A stretch of DNA of 64,000 nucleotides from VAZQ01 sp963817015 (GTDB lineage Bacteria; Pseudomonadota; Alphaproteobacteria; Rhizobiales; Xanthobacteraceae), in assembly GCA_963817015.1 (NCBI GenBank), contig CAWFMV010000019.1, positions 558,001 to 622,000 of the forward strand, in the 5' to 3' direction. Positions 44,281 to 52,665 of the stretch are shown here, in pieces. The notes beneath the pieces were generated by a model. It made no database searches. It saw only the letters and a program-made list of their open reading frames with translations, and was not told the origin of the DNA. How positions within the stretch are numbered: the stretch's first letter is position 1; each line of letters opens with the position of its first letter. The position numbers and the translations under genes are program-made.

Positions 44281-45204
44281 ATGACAACAGACAAGTTCAT
44301 TTCAATTGAAGGCATCACCAAGCGCTTCCCGGCGGCATCGAGCGGCGCCACCACCGTGTTCGAGGACCTGTGGCTGTCGATGCGGCGCGGTGACTTCACC
44401 TGCATCATCGGCCATTCCGGCTGCGGCAAGACCACGGTGCTCAATATCCTCGCGGGTCTCGACGTGCCTTCGGAAGGCACCGTCATCGTCGACAACCAGT
44501 CGATCGAAGGGCCGAGTCTCGATCGTGCCGTGATCTTCCAGAGCCACGCATTGCTGCCGTGGCGCTCGGTGATGGGCAACGTGGCCTATGCGGTGTCGTC
44601 GAAGTGGCGTCGCTCGAGCAAGGCCGAGGTGGAGCGGCAAGCGCAGAAGTTCATCGATCTCGTTGGCCTCACCGGTGCGGAGCACAAGCGGCCGGCGGAG
44701 CTATCCGGTGGCATGAAGCAGCGCGTCGGCATCGCACGGGCGCTCTCGATCGAGCCGAAGATTCTGCTGATGGACGAGCCGTTCTCGGCACTTGATGCGC
44801 TCACGCGCGGCACGCTGCAGGACGAGGTGCGCCGCATCTGTCTCGAGACCGGGCAGACCGTGTTCATGATCACGCACGACGTCGACGAGGCGATTTACCT
44901 CGCTGACCGCATCGTGCTGATGACCAACGGGCCGGGCGCGGTGTTTGCCGAGATCGTCGACAACCCGCTGCCGAAGGAGCGCAAGCGCGCCGATGTCCAC
45001 AAACATCCGCTCTATTATGGCGTGCGCAACCACATCATCGATTTCCTGGTGAGCCGCAGCAAGGCGTTCGCCGAGGGGATCGAGGGACGCGGCTACGATC
45101 GGCGCCGCGTGCCGGTGGTGCGGCCGGGCGCGCCGGAGCCGGTGATCGCGACCGACACGCTCATGCCCACGCCGTCACTCATCGGACGTGAAGCAGGCAG
45201 CTGA
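44281..45204 (+). CDS. NtrC/CynD-type ABC transporter ATPase
   Basis: 307 residues. Walker A GHSGCGKTT, Q-loop FQSHALLPWRSV, signature LSGGMKQR, Walker B ILLMDEPFSALDALTR and the His switch in MITHDVDEAIYLADR are all intact. The C-terminal extension of about 60 residues resembles that of nitrate/cyanate ATPases, which often lack a separate regulatory domain. Energises the importer with the permease at 43266. Confidence 0.93.
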   Translation: MTTDKFISIEGITKRFPAASSGATTVFEDLWLSMRRGDFTCIIGHSGCGKTTVLNILAGLDVPSEGTVIVDNQSIEGPSLDRAVIFQSHALLPWRSVMGNVAYAVSSKWRRSSKAEVERQAQKFIDLVGLTGAEHKRPAELSGGMKQRVGIARALSIEPKILLMDEPFSALDALTRGTLQDEVRRICLETGQTVFMITHDVDEAIYLADRIVLMTNGPGAVFAEIVDNPLPKERKRADVHKHPLYYGVRNHIIDFLVSRSKAFAEGIEGRGYDRRRVPVVRPGAPEPVIATDTLMPTPSLIGREAGS

Positions 45205-45272
45205 TCCGCGGGCGGGCCTGAGTGTAATCTCACTGACGTTGGTAGGAGCATGGTTAGTAAAAGGAGACACCG

Positions 45273-45761
45273 ATGAAACGCGCCGATCTCACCGAGAAGA
45301 TTCTCGACATCAAGCGCGAGAGGGGCTGGACCTGGAAGCACATCTGCAGCCAGATCGGCGGCTATTCCGAGGTTCTGCTCGTTGGCGCGCTGCTCGGCCA
45401 GATGAAGCTGACCAAGCCGCAGGCCGCCAAGGCCGGCGAGCTGTTCGGTCTGTCCGAGGCCGAGATCGCGATGCTCAACGAGGTGCCGATGCGCGGCGCG
45501 GGCGTGCCGATGCCGCCGACCGATCCGCTGATCTATCGCTTCTATGAGCTCGTGATGGTCAACGGGCCGGCCTGGAAGGCTTTGATCGAGGAGGAGTTCG
45601 GCGACGGCATCATGTCGGCGATCGACTTCGACATGCAGATGGAGCGGCTGCCGAATCCCAAGGGTGATCGCGTCAAGATCACGATGTCGGGCAAGTTCCT
45701 GCCGTTCAAATATTACGGCAATTCGGGCAACATTCCGGAATACGGCTTTAAGGAAGGCTGA
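45273..45761 (+). CDS. cynS: Cyanate hydratase (cyanase)
   Basis: 162 residues. It catalyses cyanate + bicarbonate + 2 H+ to ammonia + 2 CO2. The N-terminal helical domain (ILDIKRERGWTWKHICSQIG) and the catalytic half are complete: Arg89 and Glu92 in IYRFYE and Ser115 in GIMSAIDF match the known catalytic Arg96, Glu99 and Ser122 of the E. coli enzyme. RBS AAGGAG precedes the ATG. It ends the ABC-importer operon, linking cyanate uptake to its breakdown for nitrogen. Confidence 0.96.
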   Translation: MKRADLTEKILDIKRERGWTWKHICSQIGGYSEVLLVGALLGQMKLTKPQAAKAGELFGLSEAEIAMLNEVPMRGAGVPMPPTDPLIYRFYELVMVNGPAWKALIEEEFGDGIMSAIDFDMQMERLPNPKGDRVKITMSGKFLPFKYYGNSGNIPEYGFKEG

Positions 45762-45784
45762 CGCGGGCCGATTGGCAACGCAAA

Positions 45785-45816
45785 AGGTGCCGGCACGGCG
45801 AACCGCGCCGGCACCT
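45785..45816 (+). terminator. Hairpin after cynS
   Basis: A 10-bp perfect stem (AGGTGCCGGC, 45785-45794, with GCCGGCACCT, 45807-45816) and a 12-base loop, 24 bases after cynS. There is no T run right after it, but a TTATTGTTT stretch follows about 17 bases on. Confidence 0.6.
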
Positions 45817-45842
45817 CCGGCTCCCCCATAGACTTATTGTTT

Positions 45843-45915
45843 GAGCATGATCTTTTCCGAAAACCGGTGTCCACCCCGGGTCAAGCCCGGGGCAGGCTTT
45901 TTCGGGATCATGCTC
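45843..45915. repeat. GAGCATGATC palindromic repeat with inserted core
   Basis: Ends GAGCATGATC (45843-45852) and GATCATGCTC (45906-45915) are exact complements. The centre holds a CCCCGGGTCAAGCCCGGGG palindrome that the copy near 37.6 kb lacks. It abuts the stop codon of the TPR gene. Confidence 0.75.
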
Positions 45916-47240
45916 TACGCCGCGCGTTTGAGCTCCTCCGCCCGGATGGCGAACAGCTTCGCCAGCGGGCTCGATGGCCGCACCGCCTGCCGCTCGGCGG
46001 CGAGCGCGGACGCGAGCGCCGGCTGCCCGTCGCGCAATGCCGCCTCGATCATCGTGAGATCGATGAGGTCGCGCTGGGCATGGCTGCCGCCGAAGCGCTG
46101 GGCCACGTTGCGCACTGAGCGCAGGCGCTGCACGCACTCCGTATAGCAGCCATTGCCGAAAGCCTTGATGGCGAGCACGACCGGCCGGCCGACTTCGCGC
46201 GTGAAGGTCGCGTTGTCGGCGGCAGCTGCCATGGCGGCATCCTGGGCCTGCAGCAGTCGCCGCACCAGGTCAGGCCGCTGGCCGCCAACGAATGCCATCA
46301 TCGCGTGCACATCGTTGAAGGCGTAGGTGCTGGCATCCGTCACCGGCTCCCACGCCTCGATCAGTGGCTTCCAGCGGTCACCGACGTCAATGCCTCGCAG
46401 CTGAAGCCGCCAGAGCAGCGCGGACGCATCGATCAGCTCGAGGATGATGCGCGAGCGCGCGCCGTAGATCGGCCCGTCGAACAGGGCGAGCGCCTCCTCG
46501 ATCTCGCCGAGATCCAGATGATAGAGCGCGAGATGCCACCAGTTATGAACGGAAAGGAAGCTGCTCTTCGACAAGCCCGCCATGTTCTTCTGCATCCAGG
46601 CGATGCCTTCGCGCGGCCGGCCCTGCATTTCCATCACATGCGCGACAGCGTGCTGAGCCCAGCCGTCGCGTGGTTCGAACTCGATCGCGCGGCGGCCAGC
46701 TTTCTCCGCGGCGGCGTACTGGCCGGTTTCCTCGAGGCCGAACGACTGCATACCGAGCACCGCATGATAACCAGGCAGGTCGGGCGTCCACGCCGGCAGG
46801 GCGCGTGCAACGCGGTCGCGCAGCATGCGGGAGTCGCCGCGAAAGAAATCCGCCTGATGGCCGACCTGCAGTGCCAGCAGGTCGCGCGGATACTCGATGG
46901 TGATGTCCTCCAGCACTTGCGAGGCCGCCCACCAGCGCCCTTCGACCAGATGGCCGATGGCCGTCAGATGGCCCTGTTCCCGAACGGTTGCCGGCAGCTT
47001 TTGCGCAGCTGCGAGCGAAGCGCGCGCGATCTGCATGCCGGCGGGTTCGGTCCCGAGGAGGTGCAGCCACGCCCGCAGCGCGTGCGCCATCACGAACTCT
47101 GGACTTTCGGCTATCGCCTGATCGACGGTTGCGACCGGATCATCGATGTAGAGATTGAGCTGGCGAACGGCGGCTTCAAAGCGCGGCAAGCTCGCAGCGG
47201 TCGCGCCTGAGAGCGCAAGACCGCGGATGTCGTGAACCAT
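45915..47240 (-). CDS. Tetratricopeptide-repeat protein, TTC38-like
   Basis: 441 residues, entirely helical and made of TPR-like pairs, with no signal peptide. Characteristic stretches are LPGYHAVLGMQSFGLEETGQ, WAQHAVAHVMEMQGRPREGI (a signature of the TTC38 family) and FLSVHNWWHLALYHLDLGEIEEALALFDG. Start ATG at 47240; the in-frame upstream part is a poor match to coding sequence. Function unknown; TTC38 relatives occur widely and are probably protein-interaction scaffolds. Confidence 0.85.
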   Translation of the reverse strand: MVHDIRGLALSGATAASLPRFEAAVRQLNLYIDDPVATVDQAIAESPEFVMAHALRAWLHLLGTEPAGMQIARASLAAAQKLPATVREQGHLTAIGHLVEGRWWAASQVLEDITIEYPRDLLALQVGHQADFFRGDSRMLRDRVARALPAWTPDLPGYHAVLGMQSFGLEETGQYAAAEKAGRRAIEFEPRDGWAQHAVAHVMEMQGRPREGIAWMQKNMAGLSKSSFLSVHNWWHLALYHLDLGEIEEALALFDGPIYGARSRIILELIDASALLWRLQLRGIDVGDRWKPLIEAWEPVTDASTYAFNDVHAMMAFVGGQRPDLVRRLLQAQDAAMAAAADNATFTREVGRPVVLAIKAFGNGCYTECVQRLRSVRNVAQRFGGSHAQRDLIDLTMIEAALRDGQPALASALAAERQAVRPSSPLAKLFAIRAEELKRAA

Positions 47241-47537
47241 TCCAGTGGCACTCCATGTTGGGGGATTGCCTTTGAGTTGTATCGAGGAGATGTTTGGTTC
47301 ATCGGCTTCATGAAAAAAGTGCGGAACACAACTCATACTTTGGGAGTAACGATGTTTGTCGCTTCCGCCAGTCATTCTCACATGTCGTCAACGACAAGAA
47401 TTGTTGCTTGGACGTCGGCAACAACGACGTTTGTTGCTTCCATGTTGCTTGAGTGTTTCATGTGCTTGTTGATGTTTGCCACGGCGTGTCGGCGCTATGA
47501 TAGGATGCTGATGTTCCGCCGTTCGTAGGAGCCGATA
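47241..47537. other. Divergent intergenic region of about 300 bases, T-rich with a degenerate direct repeat
   Basis: It lies between the divergent TPR and TctC-type genes, so it should hold both promoters. The sequence is less GC-rich than the genes, and the 18-mer ACGATGTTTGTCGCTTCC (about 47349) recurs as ACGACGTTTGTTGCTTCC (about 47424). I cannot assign a box or a gene here. Confidence 0.45.
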
Positions 47538-48559
47538 GTGCGCGCATCCTCATCGTTGGTCTTTAGTCTTGCGACGATCGTTCTAACCCTCTCATCGTTC
47601 GCCACCTCATCGGACGCGCAGGACTTCTATCGCGGCAAAAGTGTCACGCTGTTTGCCGGCCAGCCGCCGGGCGGCGGCATCGACAGCGAGATGCGCCTGG
47701 TCGGGCAGTTCCTCGGCAAGCACATTCCGGGCGAGCCTACGATCGTGCCGCGCAACATGCCCGGCGCCGGCGGCATGATCCTCGGCAATCACCTCTTTGG
47801 CGTCGCCAGGCCCGATGGCCTCACGCTCGGCATGCCGGGGCGATCGGGCTTCGTGCTGGCGCCGCTCATCAGCGCGGCCGACACCAAGTACGACCTGCAG
47901 CGCTTCACCTGGATCGGCAGCTCGGCGAGCAGCAACTTCGTACTGTTCATGCGGCGGCAGTCGAACATCAGGACCTTCGACGACCTCCGGAACGCCAAGC
48001 GCCAGATCATCATCGCGGGCTCAGGCTCCACCACCGCCAATTCGGTCATGCCCGAGGTGCTCGCCAAGTACGAGAACCTGCCGATCAAGGTCGTGCGCGG
48101 CTATCCGGGCATCATCGACGCCATCCTCGCGGTCGAGCGCGGCGAGGCGGATGGCGTGTTCTGCCAGCGCGCGAGCATCCGAGTCGGACATGCTGGCCTC
48201 GGGCTCGGTGGTGCCGGTGCTTCCAGGTCTTCGACATGGAGCCCAACCTGCCGGTCCTCGATCGCTACATCAGCAACCCGAAGGAGAAAGCGCTGCTCGA
48301 GCTTCTGAGCGCGCCGCAGCGGCTCGGGCTCGCCGTGATCGCGCCGCCGGGGCTGCCCGACGATCTCACTCGCATCCTGCGGCAGTCCTACCTCAAGATG
48401 GTCGAGAGCCGCGAGTATGTGGAGGAAGCCATCAAGCGCAACTTTGACGTGGGGCGTCCTAATACTGGCGAGGAGATCACGGACTACGTGACCAACACGC
48501 TCATGAGCTTTCCGGCCGAGACCATCCGCGAGTATCGCAGCTATGTCGAGAAGCAGTAG
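47538..48559 (+). CDS. TctC/Bug-family tripartite tricarboxylate-type binding protein, two frameshifts
   Basis: About 335 residues when joined, starting at GTG 47538 with a signal peptide (SLVFSLATIVLTLSSFATSSDA). The Bug fold opens with FYRGKSVTLFAGQPPGGGID, then NMPGAGGMILGNHLFGVARPDG and VVRGYPGIIDAILAVERGEADG. Frames change near 48180 and 48225; the last part LPVLDRYISNPKEKALLELL and VVERREYVEEAIKR-like segments end at 48559. Bug proteins bind carboxylates or other small acids; no TctA/TctB membrane gene is near, as is usual for orphan Bug proteins. Confidence 0.85.
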
Positions 48560-48654
48560 CGCAGCGGTAAACAGCCGCATCTCCGGTTTCTGGTATCTCC
48601 GAACGATCATGCTATCTTGCCCCTGAGCCCGCCTGACGGGCCAGGGAGGAATTT

Positions 48655-50352
48655 ATGGTTTCAAGACTGTTGCTGGCGCTGCTTGGCAGTGTCGCATTCA
48701 TCACCCAAGTCGCGACCCAACAAGCCGCGCAGGCGCAGACGCTCGTCATCCAGGGCGGCACGCTGATCGACGGCACCGGCCGCGCCCCGATCGAGAATTC
48801 CGTCATCGTCATCGAGGGCAACCGCTTCCGTGCGATCGGCCGCGCCGGCGAGGTGCAGATCCCGGCCGGCGCGCAGACCATCGACGTGCGCGGCAAGACG
48901 GTGCTGCCCGGCTTTATCGACGGCCACTGCCATTGGGAATCGTTCTGGGGTGAGATTTATCTGCATCTCGGCATCACCACCTGCGTGCAGATCGAGACCC
49001 AGCAGAACGGCCCCTGGGGGCTTGCCCAGAAGGAAGGCACCGAGATGGGCCGCATCCGCGGGCCGCGCCTGTGGCCGACCGGCCAGGCGCTCGGCGCCCG
49101 CGAGGGCGAGTTCGAGACCGAAGGCTCGCGCGCGTGGCGCGGCTACATGAAGGTGCCGAGCGCGGACGCCGCGCGCGCCATCGTGCAGCAGAAGAAGAAG
49201 GACGGCTACGAGGCGCTCAAGGTCAGCGAGTTCCTCAATCCGGAGATGCTCGCGGTCATCACCGACGAGGCGCACAAGCTCGGCATGGGCGTCACCGGCC
49301 ACTCCTGGGACGTTGTCGGCTATGCGAACTCCGGCATCGACGGCATCGAGCACATCTGGTCGGTCGGCTACTCGTCGATCCTGGATCTGAACAAGCGCAA
49401 CAAGCTCGCGGTCGACCGCACCGCCGGGCGCATCGACGCCGAGGAGGCGGGTGCGTTCTATGAGGTCGAAGGCTTCGACACCGTCATCAAGGCGCTCACC
49501 GACAACAAGGTGGCCTGGACGCCGACCATCGCCAAGTGGCTGCGCCCGCTCTCGCCCAGCGCGGAGCGGTTCTGGAAGCGCGAGCAGGAGATCCTCTCCA
49601 ATCCGAAGGCGAAATTCCCGGCCGCGGTACGCGTCGTGACCGAGTTCACGACCGAGAAGCTGTTCAAGCGCTACAAGCCGGACCAGCTCGAGCGGGCAAA
49701 GGTCGGCTACCAGAAGGCCAATGAGTTCATCCGCCGCTTCGTCGCGGCGGGAGGCATCCTGAAGGAAGGTTCGGATTCACCGCGCGGCATGGCCGGCCTG
49801 CTGCTGCACGAGGCGCTGGCGATGGATGTCGATGCCGGCGTGCCGCCCATGACGGCCATCCAGGCCGCGACCATCAACGTTGCCCGCACCTTCCACAAGG
49901 ACAAGGACTACGGCAGCGTCGAGCCCGGCAAGGTCGCCGATCTTTCAATCGTGGAAGGCGATCCGCTCAAGGACATCTGGGCCACCCAGAACGTCAAGCT
50001 CGTGGTGATGAACGGCAAGGTCGTGGAGCACGAGTTCACCGGCTATGTGAACCCGATCCCCGAGTTCAATTCCTGGCAGCAGCTCTCGACCACGATCGAG
50101 GTGGCGCCGGCCATGATCACGCAGGGCACCGGCACGACGCTCAAGGTGAGCGGCAAGGGCTTCTGGCCGTTCCACCGCGTGCTCCTCAACGGCAGGGAGC
50201 TGGAGACCAAGTTCATCAGCCGCACTGAGCTGCAGGCGACGCTGCCGGCCGAGGCGGTGAGCGACGTCGGGATGTACAAGATCACGGTGAAGAGCAGTGG
50301 CGAGATGATTGCGGAATCGAGCCCCGCTCCGCTGGTGGTGAAGTTCAAGTAG
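48655..50352 (+). CDS. Exported amidohydrolase-family protein
   Basis: 565 residues. Signal peptide RLLLALLGSVAFITQVATQQAAQA, then the amidohydrolase composite domain: GGTLIDGTGRAPIENSVIVI, DVRGKTVLPGFIDGHCHWES (metal-binding His-x-His), a second His in VTGHSWDV, a further metal-site region near GIEHIWSVGYSS, and AAGGILKEGSDSPRGMAGLL. The C-terminal ending after NPIPEFNSWQQL (from about residue 480) is a separate beta-rich IPT/TIG-like domain. It probably hydrolyses an amide, ester or cyclic compound in the periplasm; substrate unknown. Confidence 0.87.
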   Translation: MVSRLLLALLGSVAFITQVATQQAAQAQTLVIQGGTLIDGTGRAPIENSVIVIEGNRFRAIGRAGEVQIPAGAQTIDVRGKTVLPGFIDGHCHWESFWGEIYLHLGITTCVQIETQQNGPWGLAQKEGTEMGRIRGPRLWPTGQALGAREGEFETEGSRAWRGYMKVPSADAARAIVQQKKKDGYEALKVSEFLNPEMLAVITDEAHKLGMGVTGHSWDVVGYANSGIDGIEHIWSVGYSSILDLNKRNKLAVDRTAGRIDAEEAGAFYEVEGFDTVIKALTDNKVAWTPTIAKWLRPLSPSAERFWKREQEILSNPKAKFPAAVRVVTEFTTEKLFKRYKPDQLERAKVGYQKANEFIRRFVAAGGILKEGSDSPRGMAGLLLHEALAMDVDAGVPPMTAIQAATINVARTFHKDKDYGSVEPGKVADLSIVEGDPLKDIWATQNVKLVVMNGKVVEHEFTGYVNPIPEFNSWQQLSTTIEVAPAMITQGTGTTLKVSGKGFWPFHRVLLNGRELETKFISRTELQATLPAEAVSDVGMYKITVKSSGEMIAESSPAPLVVKFK

Positions 50353-50773
50353 CCCGTGCTTGAGGCGAGCAGAGCTAATGTGGCCCTTTGCCGCAATTCT
50401 GGAAGCGGATGAATTAGGTTTGCGACCGCGAGTTGAACCAATCTCCGCTCATTCCCGCGAAAGCGGGAATCCAGTGCGATCCTTAAGTGTCCTTGGCACG
50501 AATCCAGCCGTCTGTCGTCCCCGCGCAGGCTGGGGACCCATAACCACCAGATTTCGGTGTATCGCTGGCCCTGCCACATAGCCTTGCTGCGGCGTATGGG
50601 TCCCCGCCTGCGCGGGGACGGACAGCGGAGAGCTCATTGTGCTTCACATCACATCTTCGTCACAGCGGGAATCCAGTGGCCGAGAACTGCATCCGAAGAG
50701 ACGTTGGGTGCCCTAGCCGCTCCCGCGGGGACGAGCGGAATTAAGCGGCGATTCAAACTTAGCTTATCTCGCT
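50353..50773. other. Intergenic region of about 420 bases filled with repeats
   Basis: It holds the perfect hairpin ATTCCCGCGAAAGCGGGAAT (50451-50470) and the larger element at 50512-50625, and ends at the stop of the next minus gene. No open frame is convincing. Confidence 0.6.
50512..50625. repeat. Palindromic intergenic repeat (GTCCCCGC family)
   Basis: The left end CTGTCGTCCCCGCGCAGGCT plus GGGGACCCATA and the right end TATGGGTCCCCGCCTGCGCG plus GGGACGGACAG are imperfect inverse copies about 55 bases apart. It lies between two convergent genes and repeats the element in the cyanate operon. Confidence 0.8.
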
Positions 50774-51832
50774 CTAGCCTTTCAGCAGTGTGCGCAGCGC
50801 CTCGACTGGTTGACTTGGGCAGACCCATGGTCTCGGTCGTGACCGCATCCATCGCTTCGCCAGTCGCGGGCTCGATCATCACGTTGCGCTTCGCCATGGC
50901 GGCGAGGAAATCCGGGTCTGCGAGCATGCGCTGGAAGGCGGTGCGCAGTGCCGCAAGTCTTTCCTGGCCGGCACGCCGGGCGTGGTCAGGATCGAGCGGC
51001 CGATCTCGGCCGTGCCGGCAAGCGCGCCCATAACCTGGCGACCCTCGACTTGGCGACCCTCGACTTGGCGCTTCTCGTCGAGGGTGACCAGCTCGGCCAT
51101 TGTTGGCACTTGCGGCAACTGCGAAGCCCGTTTGAGACCGTTCTGATACAGGAACACGGCTTTGCCCTGCACCCATTCAGGATTGTGGACCAGAACAGTG
51201 GGCAAGAACTCGCCGCCGTTCACCTCGACTTCACCGCGCTCGACAGCGAGTTGAATCTCGGCGGTGCCGCTGTAGCCGGTGACGATCTTGAAGCGGGATC
51301 CAGCATAGGTGTTGAGAGCGCGAGCATAGAGGGCCGACGTCGACGTCGATTGACCGGCGCCGACCGTAATCTCGCGCTTGCGTGCATCCTCGAACGACGT
51401 GATGCCGGATTTCGGCAGCGCCACAGCGATGTCGATCATCGCGGTGAGGCGGCCGAGATAGTTAAGCTTGGTCGGGTCGATCCCCAGCTTCTCATCGACC
51501 AGCGCGGTCATCGCCATCTGCTGCGCGACGCTGCCGAGGTGCGTCCCGTCCTGCGGCGCGACTTTATACAGATACTCGATCGCCTTGAAGCCGCCGGCTC
51601 CCGGCATGTTCACCGGGATGATGGTCGGGTTGCCGGGAATGTGGCGGCCAAGAAATTCGGCGGCGAGCCGCCCGTAGAAGTCGTAGCTGCCGCCGGAGCC
51701 GTAGCCGATGATCAGCCGCACGGTCTTGCCGCGATAGAAGTCGGCGACAGGCTGGGCCCACGGTGCGGATGTCGTTGCCAACAGCGCGATGAACGCCGCG
51801 GCCGTGACGATCAAACGCCTTGCGCGGTGCAT
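50774..51832 (-). CDS. TctC/Bug-family binding protein, two frameshifts
   Basis: About 350 residues when joined. Start ATG 51832 after GGGAGG; signal peptide RLIVTAAAFIALLATTSAPWA. Bug motifs FYRGKTVRLIIGYGSGGSYD, NMPGAGGFKAIEYLYKVAPQDG and TGYSGTAEIQLAVERGEVEV. A 15-base tandem duplication encodes VEGRQVEGRQV (about 51039-51068). Frames change near 50960 and 50810, after which LAALRTAFQRMLADPDFLAAM and the ending EALRTLLKG stop at TAG (50776-50774). A sister of the TctC-type gene at 47538. Confidence 0.85.
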
Positions 51833-51879
51833 TGTGAGTCCTCCCATTGATCACGTGTTACCGGAGAGAGCGCTGTCGC

Positions 51880-52626
51880 CTAGGTCATGCCCAGCTCTTT
51901 GCGCCAGGTCTCCCAGGGACGATCGACGTTCTGGCGCTTCTCCTGCTCATATTGGTTGAGGAAGTTGATCGGCCCGCCGAGCATGACCGCCTGCATCTGC
52001 AGCTTGGCGTTGACCTCGGTGTAGATCGCGCGAAACACCGCGGTCTTGAGGTCGTGGGCCGCGACCGCGTTGCCATGCCCGCGCATGAGCACGACCGAGC
52101 CCTTGCCGAGCGTTTCGGCAAGCGAGCGTCCGAGCTCGTTGCTGAGCACCAGCATGTTGTTCTTTTCGCCCTCAACCGAGCGGATCTCCCAGACCGGCGC
52201 GCCCTGCCCAAGGAAGTGGCCGTTGTGAAAGATGGCGCGCAGCGGCTTCTCGGTGACGCTGAAAGGGATGACGGTCGGCGAATGGCTGTGGATGACTGCA
52301 TTCACGTCCGGCCGTAGCTTATAAATCTGGCCGTGAATGAAACGCTCGCGATAAATGGGACGGCCGCCAGCGTTGATGGCGTTGCTGTCGAGATCGAAGG
52401 TGATGAGGTCGCGGACCGACACGTCGCGCGGCGCGATCGCCTGCATCTGCAGGTAGCGATCCGGATTGCGCGGGTCACGAACGCTGACATGGCCGAACGA
52501 GTCGAGCACGCCGTGATTGGCGAGGATGTGATTGCCTGCGACCAGGTCCATGGCGACTGTCGGGTCGAGATCGGCATAGTCGGGGCCGAGCTCCCGAGCC
52601 ACGTCAGCCTTGTCGTTCAACGCCAT
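51880..52626 (-). CDS. Class II aldolase/adducin-family protein
   Basis: 248 residues from the ATG at 52626. The class II aldolase core has the zinc His pair in AVIHSHSPTVIPFS and a third His in LMRGHGNAVAAHDLK. The opening NHILANHGVLDSFGHVSVRDPRN is typical of the family. It cleaves or epimerises a phospho- or hydroxyacid, or acts as a decarboxylase of a small acid. Convenient neighbour of the Bug binding protein, so it may act on the same compound. Confidence 0.9.
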   Translation of the reverse strand: MALNDKADVARELGPDYADLDPTVAMDLVAGNHILANHGVLDSFGHVSVRDPRNPDRYLQMQAIAPRDVSVRDLITFDLDSNAINAGGRPIYRERFIHGQIYKLRPDVNAVIHSHSPTVIPFSVTEKPLRAIFHNGHFLGQGAPVWEIRSVEGEKNNMLVLSNELGRSLAETLGKGSVVLMRGHGNAVAAHDLKTAVFRAIYTEVNAKLQMQAVMLGGPINFLNQYEQEKRQNVDRPWETWRKELGMT

Positions 52627-52665
52627 GGTCCAGCGCCCTCCCGCGTTCGTTGATGTCACTAAATC

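Noticed and set aside
47232..47528. Possible small membrane peptide in the T-rich gap
   Set aside because: The frame includes Met-Phe-Val-Ala-Ser repeats that come from the imperfect direct repeat; no ribosome-binding site was found.
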